The notes beneath the pieces were generated by a model. That model worked only from the letters and a program-made list of their open reading frames with translations. It searched no databases and was not told the origin of the DNA. The translations under genes and the position numbers were made by a program. From Bacteroidota bacterium (GTDB lineage Bacteria; Bacteroidota; Bacteroidia; Flavobacteriales; Flavobacteriaceae), in assembly GCA_018656255.1 (NCBI GenBank), contig JABHYI010000139.1, positions 1 through 17,185 of the forward strand: a stretch of DNA of 17,185 bases, written 5' to 3'. Each line of letters opens with the position of its first letter. The stretch's first letter is position 1. Shown in pieces: positions 7,099 through 15,651 of this stretch.

Positions 7099-8190
7099 CT
7101 ACATTATAGAGGCACCCATACCTACAACATCATCAATATAAGTGCCGTCTTTACAGTACTTAGAAAGCTGGTTTTTAATAAAAAGTTGCACTTGCTTTTT
7201 TTCGCTGGATGGATATAATACATGTACATTAGCGCCTGCATCTAATGTAAAACATACCTTGCTATTTGTTGTTTTTCTGTAGTTCCAGATACAATCAAGA
7301 ATCTCCAGAGTATTTGGTTTCATTAAAATAAAGTAAGGAGAACTGGCCATCATCATAGCGTGTAACTGCAACGCTTCACTCTCTACAAGGGCAATAAAAG
7401 AATCTAAATCACCCGATTCAAAAATAGAAACAAGTTGTTCTAAATTACTATTTGCTTTTTCAAAACGCTGAGTGGCATAGGGATTGTTGTGCATCAAATC
7501 ATGACCCACAGTACTACTTACCTGCTTCTCTGCTTTATCTACTAATAAAATAGTATCATGATACTTACTGAAATTTTCATGTACTTTATAAGGATATGGT
7601 GTCCCAAAAAGGTTGCTACTACCCTTTATCTTTGGGTGCGCACCCCAAACAACTAGAGGGCCATTAATACTTCTAGCGGCACTTCCCGAACCTAAACGGG
7701 CAAGAAAAGATGCTTTTTGTAACTGGTACTCTTTGTTTTGTATTGATGTGGTATTGGTTTTGTTTAGTTTAGCCTCTAGGGCTACAAGACACATTGCTAG
7801 TGCACTCATTCCACTTGCAGAACTAGCAATACCACTACTGTGAGGGAACGTGTTTTGTGTTTTAATTACAAAACGATATGCATCAATAAAAGGAATGTAC
7901 TGCGCTACGCGTTTAAAAAATGTATGAATTTTAGGTTCAAATCCTTCCTCCCTCACTCCATCAAGATAGACCTCAAATTCAAACCCACCTTTGGTCTTTT
8001 TTTCATAGTGCAACGTAGTTTCAGTTCTACACTTACTTAGTGTGAAACTTACAGAAGCATTTTGAGGAAGTTGCTCGCCGTACTTTCCCCAGTATTTCAC
8101 CAAAGCTATGTTACTTGGTGATTGATAAGACACACTTGCGTCTTGGGCAATTTCTGTGTAAGGCTGTGGAATAAAATCTTGAGTGGTCAT
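7099..8190 (-). CDS. mvaD: Diphosphomevalonate decarboxylase
   Basis: A 363-residue cytosolic GHMP-fold enzyme that converts mevalonate diphosphate to isopentenyl diphosphate with ATP, CO2 and phosphate release. Signatures are SPSNIALVKYWGK (24-36), ATP loop PHSSGIASSASGMSAL (116-131), GSGSAARSINGPLVVWG (168-184) and TLDAGANVHVLYP (315-327), where Asp317 is in the position of the catalytic Asp. The usual GSGSACRS has Ala in place of Cys here, which should be harmless. The length is slightly above that of typical bacterial enzymes through an N-terminal extension of about 20 residues before the first motif. It is first in the run decarboxylase, mevalonate kinase, UbiA prenyltransferase. A TATCTTTA box at 8235-8228 could drive it. 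Assignment is strong. Confidence 0.93.
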   Translation of the reverse strand: MTTQDFIPQPYTEIAQDASVSYQSPSNIALVKYWGKYGEQLPQNASVSFTLSKCRTETTLHYEKKTKGGFEFEVYLDGVREEGFEPKIHTFFKRVAQYIPFIDAYRFVIKTQNTFPHSSGIASSASGMSALAMCLVALEAKLNKTNTTSIQNKEYQLQKASFLARLGSGSAARSINGPLVVWGAHPKIKGSSNLFGTPYPYKVHENFSKYHDTILLVDKAEKQVSSTVGHDLMHNNPYATQRFEKANSNLEQLVSIFESGDLDSFIALVESEALQLHAMMMASSPYFILMKPNTLEILDCIWNYRKTTNSKVCFTLDAGANVHVLYPSSEKKQVQLFIKNQLSKYCKDGTYIDDVVGMGASIM

Positions 8191-8227
8191 ATATGGGCCG
8201 TAAATTAGTGGGCAAAGGTTTAAACCG

Positions 8228-8235
8228 TAAAGATA
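8228..8235 (-). promoter_or_regulatory. Possible minus-7 box of diphosphomevalonate decarboxylase
   Basis: TATCTTTA on the minus strand is one base off TAnnTTTG and lies 38 bases before the ATG at 8190. A run of T about 19-23 bases further upstream could act as a weak minus-33 region. It resembles in sequence and spacing the boxes before mevalonate kinase and the pseudouridine synthase homologue. Confidence 0.35.
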
Positions 8236-8315
8236 CGCAAATAGCCTTCTTTTAAAAATGAAGATATGCTAATGAGCCAAAGAATTTTAAATCTAAAAAA
8301 AATAGGAATGTTTGT

Positions 8316-9557
8316 CTACTGCTTTAACTCTTGAGAAATTGCCTTTGAGACGATATAAGCGCTCGTCCAAGCATTTTGGAAGTTAAAACCTCCTGTGATG
8401 GCATCAACATTAATAACCTCTCCAGCAAAATATAAATTTGGGTGTATCTTACTCTCAAATGTTTTAAAGTTAACCTCCTCTAAAGCGACACCTCCAGCTG
8501 TAACAAACTCTTCTTTAAAGGTGCTTTTACCAGATACTTCAAAATAAGATTGTGTAAGCTGCTGGGCAAGGTTTTGAAGTTTGTTTTTAGAAATATCAGC
8601 CCAAATCTCTGTGGTGGAAATACCACTTGTTTTTACAATACTTTGCCACAACCGTTTTGGAACATCAAATTGAGGATACTTTGCTATGGTTTGCTTTGGA
8701 TTTTTTAATTTAAGTTGCAACAAATCTTCCAACACTTCTTGGTGGCTTTTATACATCAACCAATTAACAACAATAGTAAATCTATAGTCTAAAGTTTCTA
8801 GAATCCTCGCGCCCCAAGCAGAAAGCTTTAAAATAGCAGGGCCACTCATCCCCCAGTGCGTTATAAGCAAAGGACCCTCGCTTTGTAAAACAACCTTACC
8901 TTTTTGACCCATTACTTTAACACTAACCTGCGTAGAAACACCTGGAAGGTCTAAAATTCTTTGATCTTTAATATTGAAGGTAAATAAAGATGCAACTGGA
9001 GCAACAATAGTATGTTTTAGGGCGCTTAAAATATTCCATATTTTTGGATTAGATCCTGTAGCAATAACAATCTTTTGGGCTAAGAATGTTTCCTTGGTTG
9101 TTGTAATACTCCAAGAGTTATCTAGTTTATGAATCTCTTTGACAGGATGCTCTTTTAAAAGAGGAATCCCAAGGGTAGAAATTTCCTTTAAAAAACAATC
9201 TATAATAGTTTGTGAGGTATTTGAGGCAGGAAACATTCTTCCATCTTCTTCCATCTTGATATTAACACCTCTGTGCTCAAACCAAGCCAAGGTATCTCCT
9301 GTCATAAAGGTATGAAAAGGGCCCAACAATTCTTTTTCTCCTCTTGGGTAATTTTTGGAAAGCTCACTGGGTATAAACTCACCATGGGTAACATTACATC
9401 TACCACCTCCAGAAATTTTAACCTTCGTAAGCACTTGGCTTCCTCTCTCTAAAATAGCAACTTTAAGCTTTGGAGCCTTTGTTTTAAGGTTAATTGCAGC
9501 AAAAAAACCTGCCGCACCACCACCAATTACTATAACATCAAATGTTTTTGTATCCAC
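8316..9557 (-). CDS. BaiN/HI0933 (YhiN)-family FAD-dependent oxidoreductase
   Basis: A 413-residue flavoprotein starting with a GTG (9557-9555) three residues before the beta strand of a Rossmann fold. No better start is close, and the family usually begins at this distance. The dinucleotide loop is GGGAAGFFAA (12-21), and the family signature SGGGRCNVTHG (49-59) follows. The C-terminal FAD-binding element is FAGEVINVDAITGGFNFQNAW (about 377-397). TAGGVALEEVNF precedes it, matching the conserved TxGGV segment of this family. Members are often annotated as aminoacetone oxidase or BaiN-like, but the physiological substrate is mostly unknown. The gene is on the same strand, 95 bases behind tsaB. 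A TATTTTTA at 9569-9562 could give a separate, nearly leaderless transcript. No clear terminator follows it in 8191-8315. Confidence 0.87.
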   Translation of the reverse strand: MDTKTFDVIVIGGGAAGFFAAINLKTKAPKLKVAILERGSQVLTKVKISGGGRCNVTHGEFIPSELSKNYPRGEKELLGPFHTFMTGDTLAWFEHRGVNIKMEEDGRMFPASNTSQTIIDCFLKEISTLGIPLLKEHPVKEIHKLDNSWSITTTKETFLAQKIVIATGSNPKIWNILSALKHTIVAPVASLFTFNIKDQRILDLPGVSTQVSVKVMGQKGKVVLQSEGPLLITHWGMSGPAILKLSAWGARILETLDYRFTIVVNWLMYKSHQEVLEDLLQLKLKNPKQTIAKYPQFDVPKRLWQSIVKTSGISTTEIWADISKNKLQNLAQQLTQSYFEVSGKSTFKEEFVTAGGVALEEVNFKTFESKIHPNLYFAGEVINVDAITGGFNFQNAWTSAYIVSKAISQELKQ

Positions 9558-9652
9558 GGGTTAAAAATACGTATAAATGAGTTGATTTTTTGAACTACAG
9601 CCCATGACATTTAAAATGAAAATTTACAAAACCAAACAAAGCTAGTGGCCGG

Positions 9653-10321
9653 TTATAGAGAAATAAAATCTTTCAGGTAGTAGGGTTCAAAATAAGCAAC
9701 ATCTTGGGTCTGATTTGCACTGAGCTTATGAGCTGCAACCTCAGCCATTTGAGAGGCAGATGGCAATGCATTTTTAATAAAAACAGCATTTGGGTGGGTA
9801 CATACCGCTTCAAATTTCTCTACCCCATCACCAATAAAGGTTACCTGGCCCCTATCAAGGTAGGTTTTAAAAGAATCTTGAGTTATAATTTGGGCCTGTA
9901 TCTCTCTAATTTGTTCCATCTCAGAAGAAAAAACAGCACTGTAAACTTCCATTCTTCTTGCGTCCAACATAGGTACTACCAATGAGCCGGTAACCTGTCT
10001 TGCCAATGAGCTTAGTGTTGAAATGGCAATTAAAGGAATATCTAGTGCGTAACAAAGCCCTTTTGCGGTAGAAACACCAATTCTAAGGCCCGTGTAAGAT
10101 CCAGGACCCTTGCTCACGGCAATGGCGTCCAAATCACTTTTTGAAATATTGCCTTGGGTTAATACCTGAGTGATGTAAGCTTGTAATTTTTCTGCGTGAG
10201 AAAAACCTTTGTCAGGTTCATTGTTAGGATTATCTTGCTCTAAAGCAATAACATTACCGTTTACACAAAGCGCTACAGAACAATTTTTAGTGGCCGTTTC
10301 TATGCAAAGTATTGTTGCCAT
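9653..10321 (-). CDS. tsaB: tRNA N6-threonylcarbamoyladenosine synthesis subunit TsaB
   Basis: A 222-residue ASKHA-fold protein that scaffolds TsaD in the essential t6A37 modification of ANN-decoding tRNAs. Hallmarks are ILCIETATKNCSVAL (4-18), FSHAEKL (40-46), GPGSYTGLRIGVSTAKGL (72-89) and PMLDARRMEVYSAVF (117-131). The length agrees with E. coli TsaB (231). Its ATG overlaps the stop of the upstream adaptor gene by one base (TAATG at 10323-10319), with AGAGG four bases before the ATG, so it is probably translated by coupling from the efflux operon transcript. The other partners, TsaD and TsaE, are not in the window. No sign of truncation. Confidence 0.95.
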   Translation of the reverse strand: MATILCIETATKNCSVALCVNGNVIALEQDNPNNEPDKGFSHAEKLQAYITQVLTQGNISKSDLDAIAVSKGPGSYTGLRIGVSTAKGLCYALDIPLIAISTLSSLARQVTGSLVVPMLDARRMEVYSAVFSSEMEQIREIQAQIITQDSFKTYLDRGQVTFIGDGVEKFEAVCTHPNAVFIKNALPSASQMAEVAAHKLSANQTQDVAYFEPYYLKDFISL

Positions 10322-11598
10322 TAGTCCTCTTGTTCTTCCTCTTGTTTAAGATCTATTAAGTCATCGCACTTTAATGATTTTGTAACGGTATTGTAAGGCC
10401 CAGTAATTACTTCATCTCCAGCAATTAGTCCAGACAAAACCTCAATGTTACTATCATCTTGGATACCAGTTTTAATAACTCTAAGGGCCGCTTTTTCTCC
10501 GTTTTTTACAAAAACAACTTCAAACTTTTCTTGTTTTTCAGAGGTGATCTTCTTTTTATTTATTTTTTCTTTGGTACATGTAGTATCCGTTTTTATAACT
10601 ACAGCACTAATTGGCACACCAATAATTTGAGTTCTCTTCGTAGTGATAATATCTACCGTAGCTGTCATCCCTGGACGAAATGGAGAATACCTCTCTGGCT
10701 TGCCCTGAGTTAGGTCTGAATATGACTCAGGCAAAATACGAACCTTTACCTTAAAGTTTGTGACCTGATCTGCAGATAGGGCTGTAAGGGCTGAGTTTGC
10801 AATCTCTGTAACCTCACCTCTAAATTCTCTTTTTAAATAGGCATCTACCTCCACAATGGTTTTATCTCCAACATTCACTTTTACAATGTCATTTTCATTT
10901 ACATCTACCTCAACTTCCATGTTCGTTAAATCTGCAACACGTACAATTTCTGTTCCTGCCATCTGTGCGGTTCCTACCACACGCTCACCCAGCTCAACGG
11001 CCAGTCTTGAAATAGTACCAGACATAGGGGCATATATTGCAGTACGTGATAAATTGTCACGAGATTGCTTTAAACTTGCCGCTGCGCTCTTTACACTATA
11101 AAATGCAGACTCTACATTGGCCTGTGCACCTTCATACTCTGCAATTGAGCGGTCCCAGTCTAATTTTGATATTACACCTTTATCAAATAGTGTCTTGTTT
11201 CTTTGATAGTTTGCCTTGGCATTTCTTGCTGAGGCCTCGGCTTGAGCTAATTGTGCTTTTATGTTTTGAAGTCCAGCCTGGCTTTGACTTACCGCTGCTT
11301 GTATTAAATCTGGATTGATCTTTACAAGTAATTCTCCTTTTTTAATCTCCTGTCCTTCTTTTATTGGAAGTGAGATAATTTCTCCAGAAACCTCAGAAGA
11401 AAGTGCAACTTCTACCTCTGGCTGTATTTTTCCTGTAGCAGCAACTGTTTCGATAATGTCTATAGGGGTTATTTTTGCTATTTCGACCTCTTTGCCCCTT
11501 TTGGTTTTACCAAACATTCCTGCTTTTTTACCGCCAACAAGAACAACTAAAGTCACTATAACAATACCTAAAATCCAAAAAAGTGTTTTCTTCTTCAT
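10321..11598 (-). CDS. HlyD/MacA-type periplasmic adaptor (second adaptor of the exporter)
   Basis: A 425-residue membrane fusion protein: N-terminal anchor helix (about 7-22), first half of the biotinyl-lipoyl domain (about 58-95, VALSSEVSGEIISLPIKEGQ), coiled-coil hairpin rich in Gln, Ala and Lys (about 99-183), second lipoyl half (AIYAPMSGTISRLAVELGERV, 188-208), then the beta-barrel (about 225-325) and membrane-proximal domains. It links an inner-membrane ABC permease to TolC. Two things set it apart from the first adaptor: a Lys-rich insert with a Cys at about 337-358, and an acidic tail (last nine residues, QEEEQED-like). It starts one base behind the TolC stop and overlaps tsaB by one base, so it is clearly in the same operon. 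Substrate is unknown. Confidence 0.9.
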   Translation of the reverse strand: MKKKTLFWILGIVIVTLVVLVGGKKAGMFGKTKRGKEVEIAKITPIDIIETVAATGKIQPEVEVALSSEVSGEIISLPIKEGQEIKKGELLVKINPDLIQAAVSQSQAGLQNIKAQLAQAEASARNAKANYQRNKTLFDKGVISKLDWDRSIAEYEGAQANVESAFYSVKSAAASLKQSRDNLSRTAIYAPMSGTISRLAVELGERVVGTAQMAGTEIVRVADLTNMEVEVDVNENDIVKVNVGDKTIVEVDAYLKREFRGEVTEIANSALTALSADQVTNFKVKVRILPESYSDLTQGKPERYSPFRPGMTATVDIITTKRTQIIGVPISAVVIKTDTTCTKEKINKKKITSEKQEKFEVVFVKNGEKAALRVIKTGIQDDSNIEVLSGLIAGDEVITGPYNTVTKSLKCDDLIDLKQEEEQED

Positions 11599-11599
11599 A

Positions 11600-13045
11600 T
11601 TAAAATTTTAACTCGGTTGCTGGAATACCGAAATATAACTCCAACACCTTGATTTTAAAAATATAATCGTACTTACTTCTATTTAACTCTACCTGTGCAT
11701 TGTCATAACGGAGCTTGGATTGACTAAAATCAAAAGCATTTGTTGCCCCTGCGTCATACCTGTCTTTTGCATATTGATAAGCTAATTCTTGAGATGCTAC
11801 AGATTTTTGAGCTGCCTGGTAGGCTTTTCTAGAACCATTGGCATCAACATATGCCTGATACACATTTGATTCTAAATCTAAGGCTGCTTGCTGTAATTGA
11901 AGCTTACTTCTTTCCAAAGAAATTTTACTTCGTCTTACATTTGCCCTTACAGAGAACGCGTTAAAAACAGGGATACTTAATTGAACCCCATAGCTAATAC
12001 CATCATTCTCATAAGCCTGATCTATAAAAGCATCTGGCTGTACTTCTCTGTTAATAGTGTTTGGAAATTGCCCGACTACAGATTGTCCCGTTTGCTCAAC
12101 AACACCAATTTCTTGGGTAATAAAAGGATTATCTGGATCTAGTTCTTGAGTAAAAGACCCTGCATTGGTATACCTTGAGTTATATCCAAAAAATGCACTT
12201 AGGGTAGGCATGCGTGCACCTTTTGCTATTTGCAAATCTTTCTCTGAAATAGTTACATTTTGCTCGGCAATTTTAACCTCAGAACGCGATTGTTTTGCAC
12301 CCTCTATAATCTCATCTACGGTTTTTAATGCTACGGCATTGTTTACAACTTGATAGTCTTCATCTACAATATCGAAGTTTTCATAATCCTTTATAAGTAG
12401 TAATTGCGCCAAACCAATTAAAGAAATTCTAACTGCGTTTTCTGCCACTGCAATACGCTGCTGCTCGGAGGCGTCTGTTGCGTCAATATCTAATAAGTCA
12501 CCTCTTGGTAACACGCCAGCATCTATAAGTTTTTTGGTACGCTCTATCTGCTGTTTGGTTACTTGGTTTTGGGCAACAACTGCCGCTACATTTGCTTTGT
12601 TTAGTAGCACTTGTAAGTATCCATTTGCAACAAATAAAGAAATATCATCTTTCATCTTTGCTAATCTATACTGGCTAGAGAGTTGAGATAATGCTGCACG
12701 TTGTACTCTTCTGTAATTTCTTAAACCATCAAAAAGGGTATATCCAACATTTACAGATCCATTTACAGACAAAAATGTTGTGGTTTGAGCATTGTTAGTA
12801 AGCGGGTTAAAACTCAACCCCGTATTCTCTGAGGTATTGGTGCTAAAATTTAATGAAGGTAAAAACGCACCTGTTGCAGACATTTTTTCAATATCTGTGG
12901 CTGCTAAGTCTAATTCACTTTGCTTTACCGATATGTTGTTGTCTAAGGCGTATTGTACACACTCTGATAGAGTCCATTTCTTTACCTGGGCATTTGCCGC
13001 AGTTGATATGGTTAAGACAAAAAATAAAATTCCTAACTTTTTCAT
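11600..13045 (-). CDS. TolC-family outer-membrane efflux protein
   Basis: A 481-residue protein with a cleavable signal peptide (1-19, cut after Ala-Asn-Ala before Gln20), then WTLSECVQYALDNNISV (24-40), which is the typical start of the OEP/TolC domain. Two long helical repeats follow, with family patterns such as SQLSSQYRLAKMKDDISLFVANGYLQVL in the first half and an equivalent SLERSKLQLQQAALDLES...AYVDANGSRKAYQAAQKS in the second. It forms the trimeric outer-membrane duct of the exporter. It lies between two adaptor genes, 77 bases behind the first and one base before the second, so it is the shared exit channel of this locus. Confidence 0.93.
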   Translation of the reverse strand: MKKLGILFFVLTISTAANAQVKKWTLSECVQYALDNNISVKQSELDLAATDIEKMSATGAFLPSLNFSTNTSENTGLSFNPLTNNAQTTTFLSVNGSVNVGYTLFDGLRNYRRVQRAALSQLSSQYRLAKMKDDISLFVANGYLQVLLNKANVAAVVAQNQVTKQQIERTKKLIDAGVLPRGDLLDIDATDASEQQRIAVAENAVRISLIGLAQLLLIKDYENFDIVDEDYQVVNNAVALKTVDEIIEGAKQSRSEVKIAEQNVTISEKDLQIAKGARMPTLSAFFGYNSRYTNAGSFTQELDPDNPFITQEIGVVEQTGQSVVGQFPNTINREVQPDAFIDQAYENDGISYGVQLSIPVFNAFSVRANVRRSKISLERSKLQLQQAALDLESNVYQAYVDANGSRKAYQAAQKSVASQELAYQYAKDRYDAGATNAFDFSQSKLRYDNAQVELNRSKYDYIFKIKVLELYFGIPATELKF

Positions 13046-13122
13046 ACGTTGATTATAGTTGTTGTGTAAGTCTTTAGCTTGCTTAAATTGTTACACTATT
13101 TGTTAAAATAATACATTAATTT

Positions 13123-14283
13123 CTACCAAGATTTCCCAGCTCCAGCAGGTTTTAATTGATTCCAAACCTTAATATTGTCTTGTTGGGTTACCCCCTCAAG
13201 TACCTCTACATGTAAGCCATCACTCACACCAAGGTTAATTTCTTTGCGCTGAAATTCTTGAGCACCAGTTGCAATCTCTACAAAAGGCTTTTTTGTTTTT
13301 GGATCATATTGTACCAATGCCTCTTTAATGCTTAATACATTTTCTGCCTTTGCAAGAATAATAGATGCATTAGCACTTAGCCCTGCTCTAATAAAAGTAG
13401 CATCTTGATTGTTAAGGGTTCCTTTTATTTCAAATTGTATCGCTCCATTTTCACTTACTCCTTTTGGTGCAATAAAATCTAAAACTGCGTTAAACTTTTT
13501 ATTTTCAATAGCACCTACAGTAATCTCTAAAGGTAAGTTTTCTGTTATTTTTCCAACCTCACTCTCATCTACCTTTCCTTCAAAAATCATTTTCTCTACA
13601 TCGGCAATAGTAGCAATAGTAGTACCGTCATTAAAGTTGTTTGATTCTATGACCTGATTACCAACCTTTACCGGAATATCTAAAATCATACCAGAGACCG
13701 TAGCTCTTATTTCTGTATTGGCAGCAGCACCTAATCCTTTTGCTGTTCCTGTCTTTACAATATCAAAGGTTTGTTGGGCCGCGGTAAGTAATACATTTTC
13801 TTGATTGTAACGTTGCTGGGCTTGGTTATAACTTAGAAGCGCTTGATCAAATTCATTGGCAGAAACCACTGCTTTATCGAACAACTCTTTTTGACGCAAG
13901 TATATGCTTTTTTGACTCTCTAGAGCCAATCGTGCTGTTTCAACCTGAGTTTTTGCACTATTTATATTGTTTTTAGCACTGTTTAGAGAGTTAATATTAG
14001 GTACTACTTTTACCTTAGCAATTAAATCTCCGGCAAGAACAACATCTCCGGCTACAACAAATATCTCATGTATAATTCCAGAAATATTAGGCTTGATTAA
14101 CACCTCTTCTTTTGGCACAATATTACCTGTAGCTACCGTCTTTTTGACAATGGTCTTTATACTTGCTGTTTCTGTTTGAAACACCACAGGGTTTGTTTTA
14201 TCTTTTGAATAGATATACCAAATACCTGCAGAAAATGCTATTACTATAACCAGTAATGTGATGATTGTTCCTGTTCTTTTCAT
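13123..14283 (-). CDS. HlyD/MacA-type periplasmic adaptor (first adaptor)
   Basis: A 386-residue membrane fusion protein with an N-terminal anchor helix (7-25), first lipoyl half (about 58-95, VLIKPNISGIIHEIFVVAGD), coiled-coil hairpin (about 97-176), second lipoyl half (IRATVSGMILDIPVKVGNQV, 192-211), a beta-barrel segment with IFEGKVDESEVGKI (233-246), and a C-terminal barrel ending in KSW. It resembles MacA/YknX adaptors that pair with MacB-type permeases. It follows the second permease by 78 bases. It is clearly diverged from the adaptor at 10321-11598 in the coiled coil and the C-terminus, so the two are not a recent duplication. A six-subunit adaptor ring containing both is possible but inferred. 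Confidence 0.9.
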   Translation of the reverse strand: MKRTGTIITLLVIVIAFSAGIWYIYSKDKTNPVVFQTETASIKTIVKKTVATGNIVPKEEVLIKPNISGIIHEIFVVAGDVVLAGDLIAKVKVVPNINSLNSAKNNINSAKTQVETARLALESQKSIYLRQKELFDKAVVSANEFDQALLSYNQAQQRYNQENVLLTAAQQTFDIVKTGTAKGLGAAANTEIRATVSGMILDIPVKVGNQVIESNNFNDGTTIATIADVEKMIFEGKVDESEVGKITENLPLEITVGAIENKKFNAVLDFIAPKGVSENGAIQFEIKGTLNNQDATFIRAGLSANASIILAKAENVLSIKEALVQYDPKTKKPFVEIATGAQEFQRKEINLGVSDGLHVEVLEGVTQQDNIKVWNQLKPAGAGKSW

Positions 14284-14361
14284 TTCTATAGCCTTAAATT
14301 AAGGTTGTTTTTTAGTTAAACGTTTTATATAATTTGTGAAATAATTCGATCTCACAGTGTT

Positions 14362-15621
14362 TTAATCTACTCTTAGCGCATCAACGGGTTTCATTTGTGT
14401 GGCTCTTGTAGCAGGTATTAAACCCGCCAAAAGACCCGAAACAATTAAAATAAATAACGCCACTGCAATAACCTGAATATTGACAGATGGGTTGGCAAAG
14501 TTATCTACAGGACCACTGAGTGACAAGACATAATTCATTATCCAAATACCTCCGGCAGAGAATGCGACTCCTACCATTCCGGAGAGTATGGTTAGCACTA
14601 ATGATTCTTGCAACACCTGTGCTCTAATATCCCAGGGCGTTGCACCCAAAGCGCGACGCACTCCAATTTCTTTGGTGCGTTCTTTTACTACAATCAACAT
14701 AATATTACTAATACCAATAACCCCAGACAACAATACCAAGGCGCCTACAAAAAAGCCTACAAATTTTAAAATATCAAACAGGCCTGTAATTTTCTCGAAA
14801 GATTCTGCTAGGTCACGATTTCCTATAGCTCTTTGATCATCTGGATGTATGGTACGCTGCTGTCGAAAAATCTCTAACACTCTTGGTTTTAGAGTAGTTA
14901 TACTCACGTTATCTTGTGCCGTAATTGCAAAATACCTCACATTATCTGCATTATTAAACACCTGGTTAAAGGTAGTAAAAGGCACGTATACAGTGTTTGC
15001 AAGCTCTTCGTTATCTCCCCCAGTGCTTGGCGCTTTAAAAGTTCCAACTACCAAAAAGTTTACACCATTAATTTTTATGTAATCTCCAATTGGGTCTTCC
15101 CCAATGTCAAACAAACTCTCAACAACTCCTTTACCTATAACCACAGCTTTGCGCTTATCGTTGATATCTGAATAACTTATAAATCGCCCCGCAAGTATAT
15201 CCATGGGCTGCTGCAATATAAACTCAGGATAATCACCACATACTTTAAAGGCGCCTGTTTTTTCTTTTCTTGTTACATTGTTAGTGCCCTGGTAACCGCC
15301 CAATTGATTTCTTGGAGATACAATTTTTAATTCTGGTATTTTTTCTTTCAAAATCTCACCATCAATCATTTTAAATTGCACACGTCTACCCTTTGGTAAT
15401 CCTTTATAGGGTTTGGAGGTTGATTGTCCCCATACAAACATAGAATTGGTGGCAAAATCTCCAAAATCTTTACTCACTCCATTTCTTAAACCTGTAACTA
15501 AAGCGAGTAATAAAACCAAAATAAAAATACCCCAAAACACACCAAATGCGGTGAGCATTGTTCTAAATCTATTGGCATTGAGTGCCTCAAGTATTTCGTT
15601 CCAGCGATCTTTATTAAACAT
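14362..15621 (-). CDS. MacB/FtsX-type ABC transporter permease (second of two)
   Basis: A 419-residue protein with MacB permease topology: one N-terminal helix (about 20-44) after an amphipathic start (MFNKDRWNEILEALNANRFRT), a periplasmic MacB_PCD-like domain (about 50-280), then three helices of the FtsX domain (about 288-312, 341-367, 383-405). The FtsX signature is [25 protein letters not shown] (304-328), the coupling region that contacts the ATPase. The C-terminus ends PATRATQMKPVDALRVD, usual for the family. Unlike E. coli MacB it has no fused ATPase, so it depends on the separate ATPase subunit upstream. It starts 30 bases after the first permease, with which it probably forms a heterodimer. 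Confidence 0.92.
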   Translation of the reverse strand: MFNKDRWNEILEALNANRFRTMLTAFGVFWGIFILVLLLALVTGLRNGVSKDFGDFATNSMFVWGQSTSKPYKGLPKGRRVQFKMIDGEILKEKIPELKIVSPRNQLGGYQGTNNVTRKEKTGAFKVCGDYPEFILQQPMDILAGRFISYSDINDKRKAVVIGKGVVESLFDIGEDPIGDYIKINGVNFLVVGTFKAPSTGGDNEELANTVYVPFTTFNQVFNNADNVRYFAITAQDNVSITTLKPRVLEIFRQQRTIHPDDQRAIGNRDLAESFEKITGLFDILKFVGFFVGALVLLSGVIGISNIMLIVVKERTKEIGVRRALGATPWDIRAQVLQESLVLTILSGMVGVAFSAGGIWIMNYVLSLSGPVDNFANPSVNIQVIAVALFILIVSGLLAGLIPATRATQMKPVDALRVD

Positions 15622-15651
15622 TCTATTTTTTTCTATTTTTAATTTAAAAAA

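Noticed and set aside
9558..9652. Terminator or small gene between tsaB and the BaiN-like gene
   Set aside because: No stable GC stem with a T-tract and no reading frame of useful length was found, so co-transcription with tsaB remains possible.
14291..14303. Palindrome CCTTAA-A-TTAAGG between the second permease and the first adaptor
   Set aside because: Short, A/T-dominated and with a T-run only on the plus strand, where no gene would use it. It could be an operator but nothing supports that.
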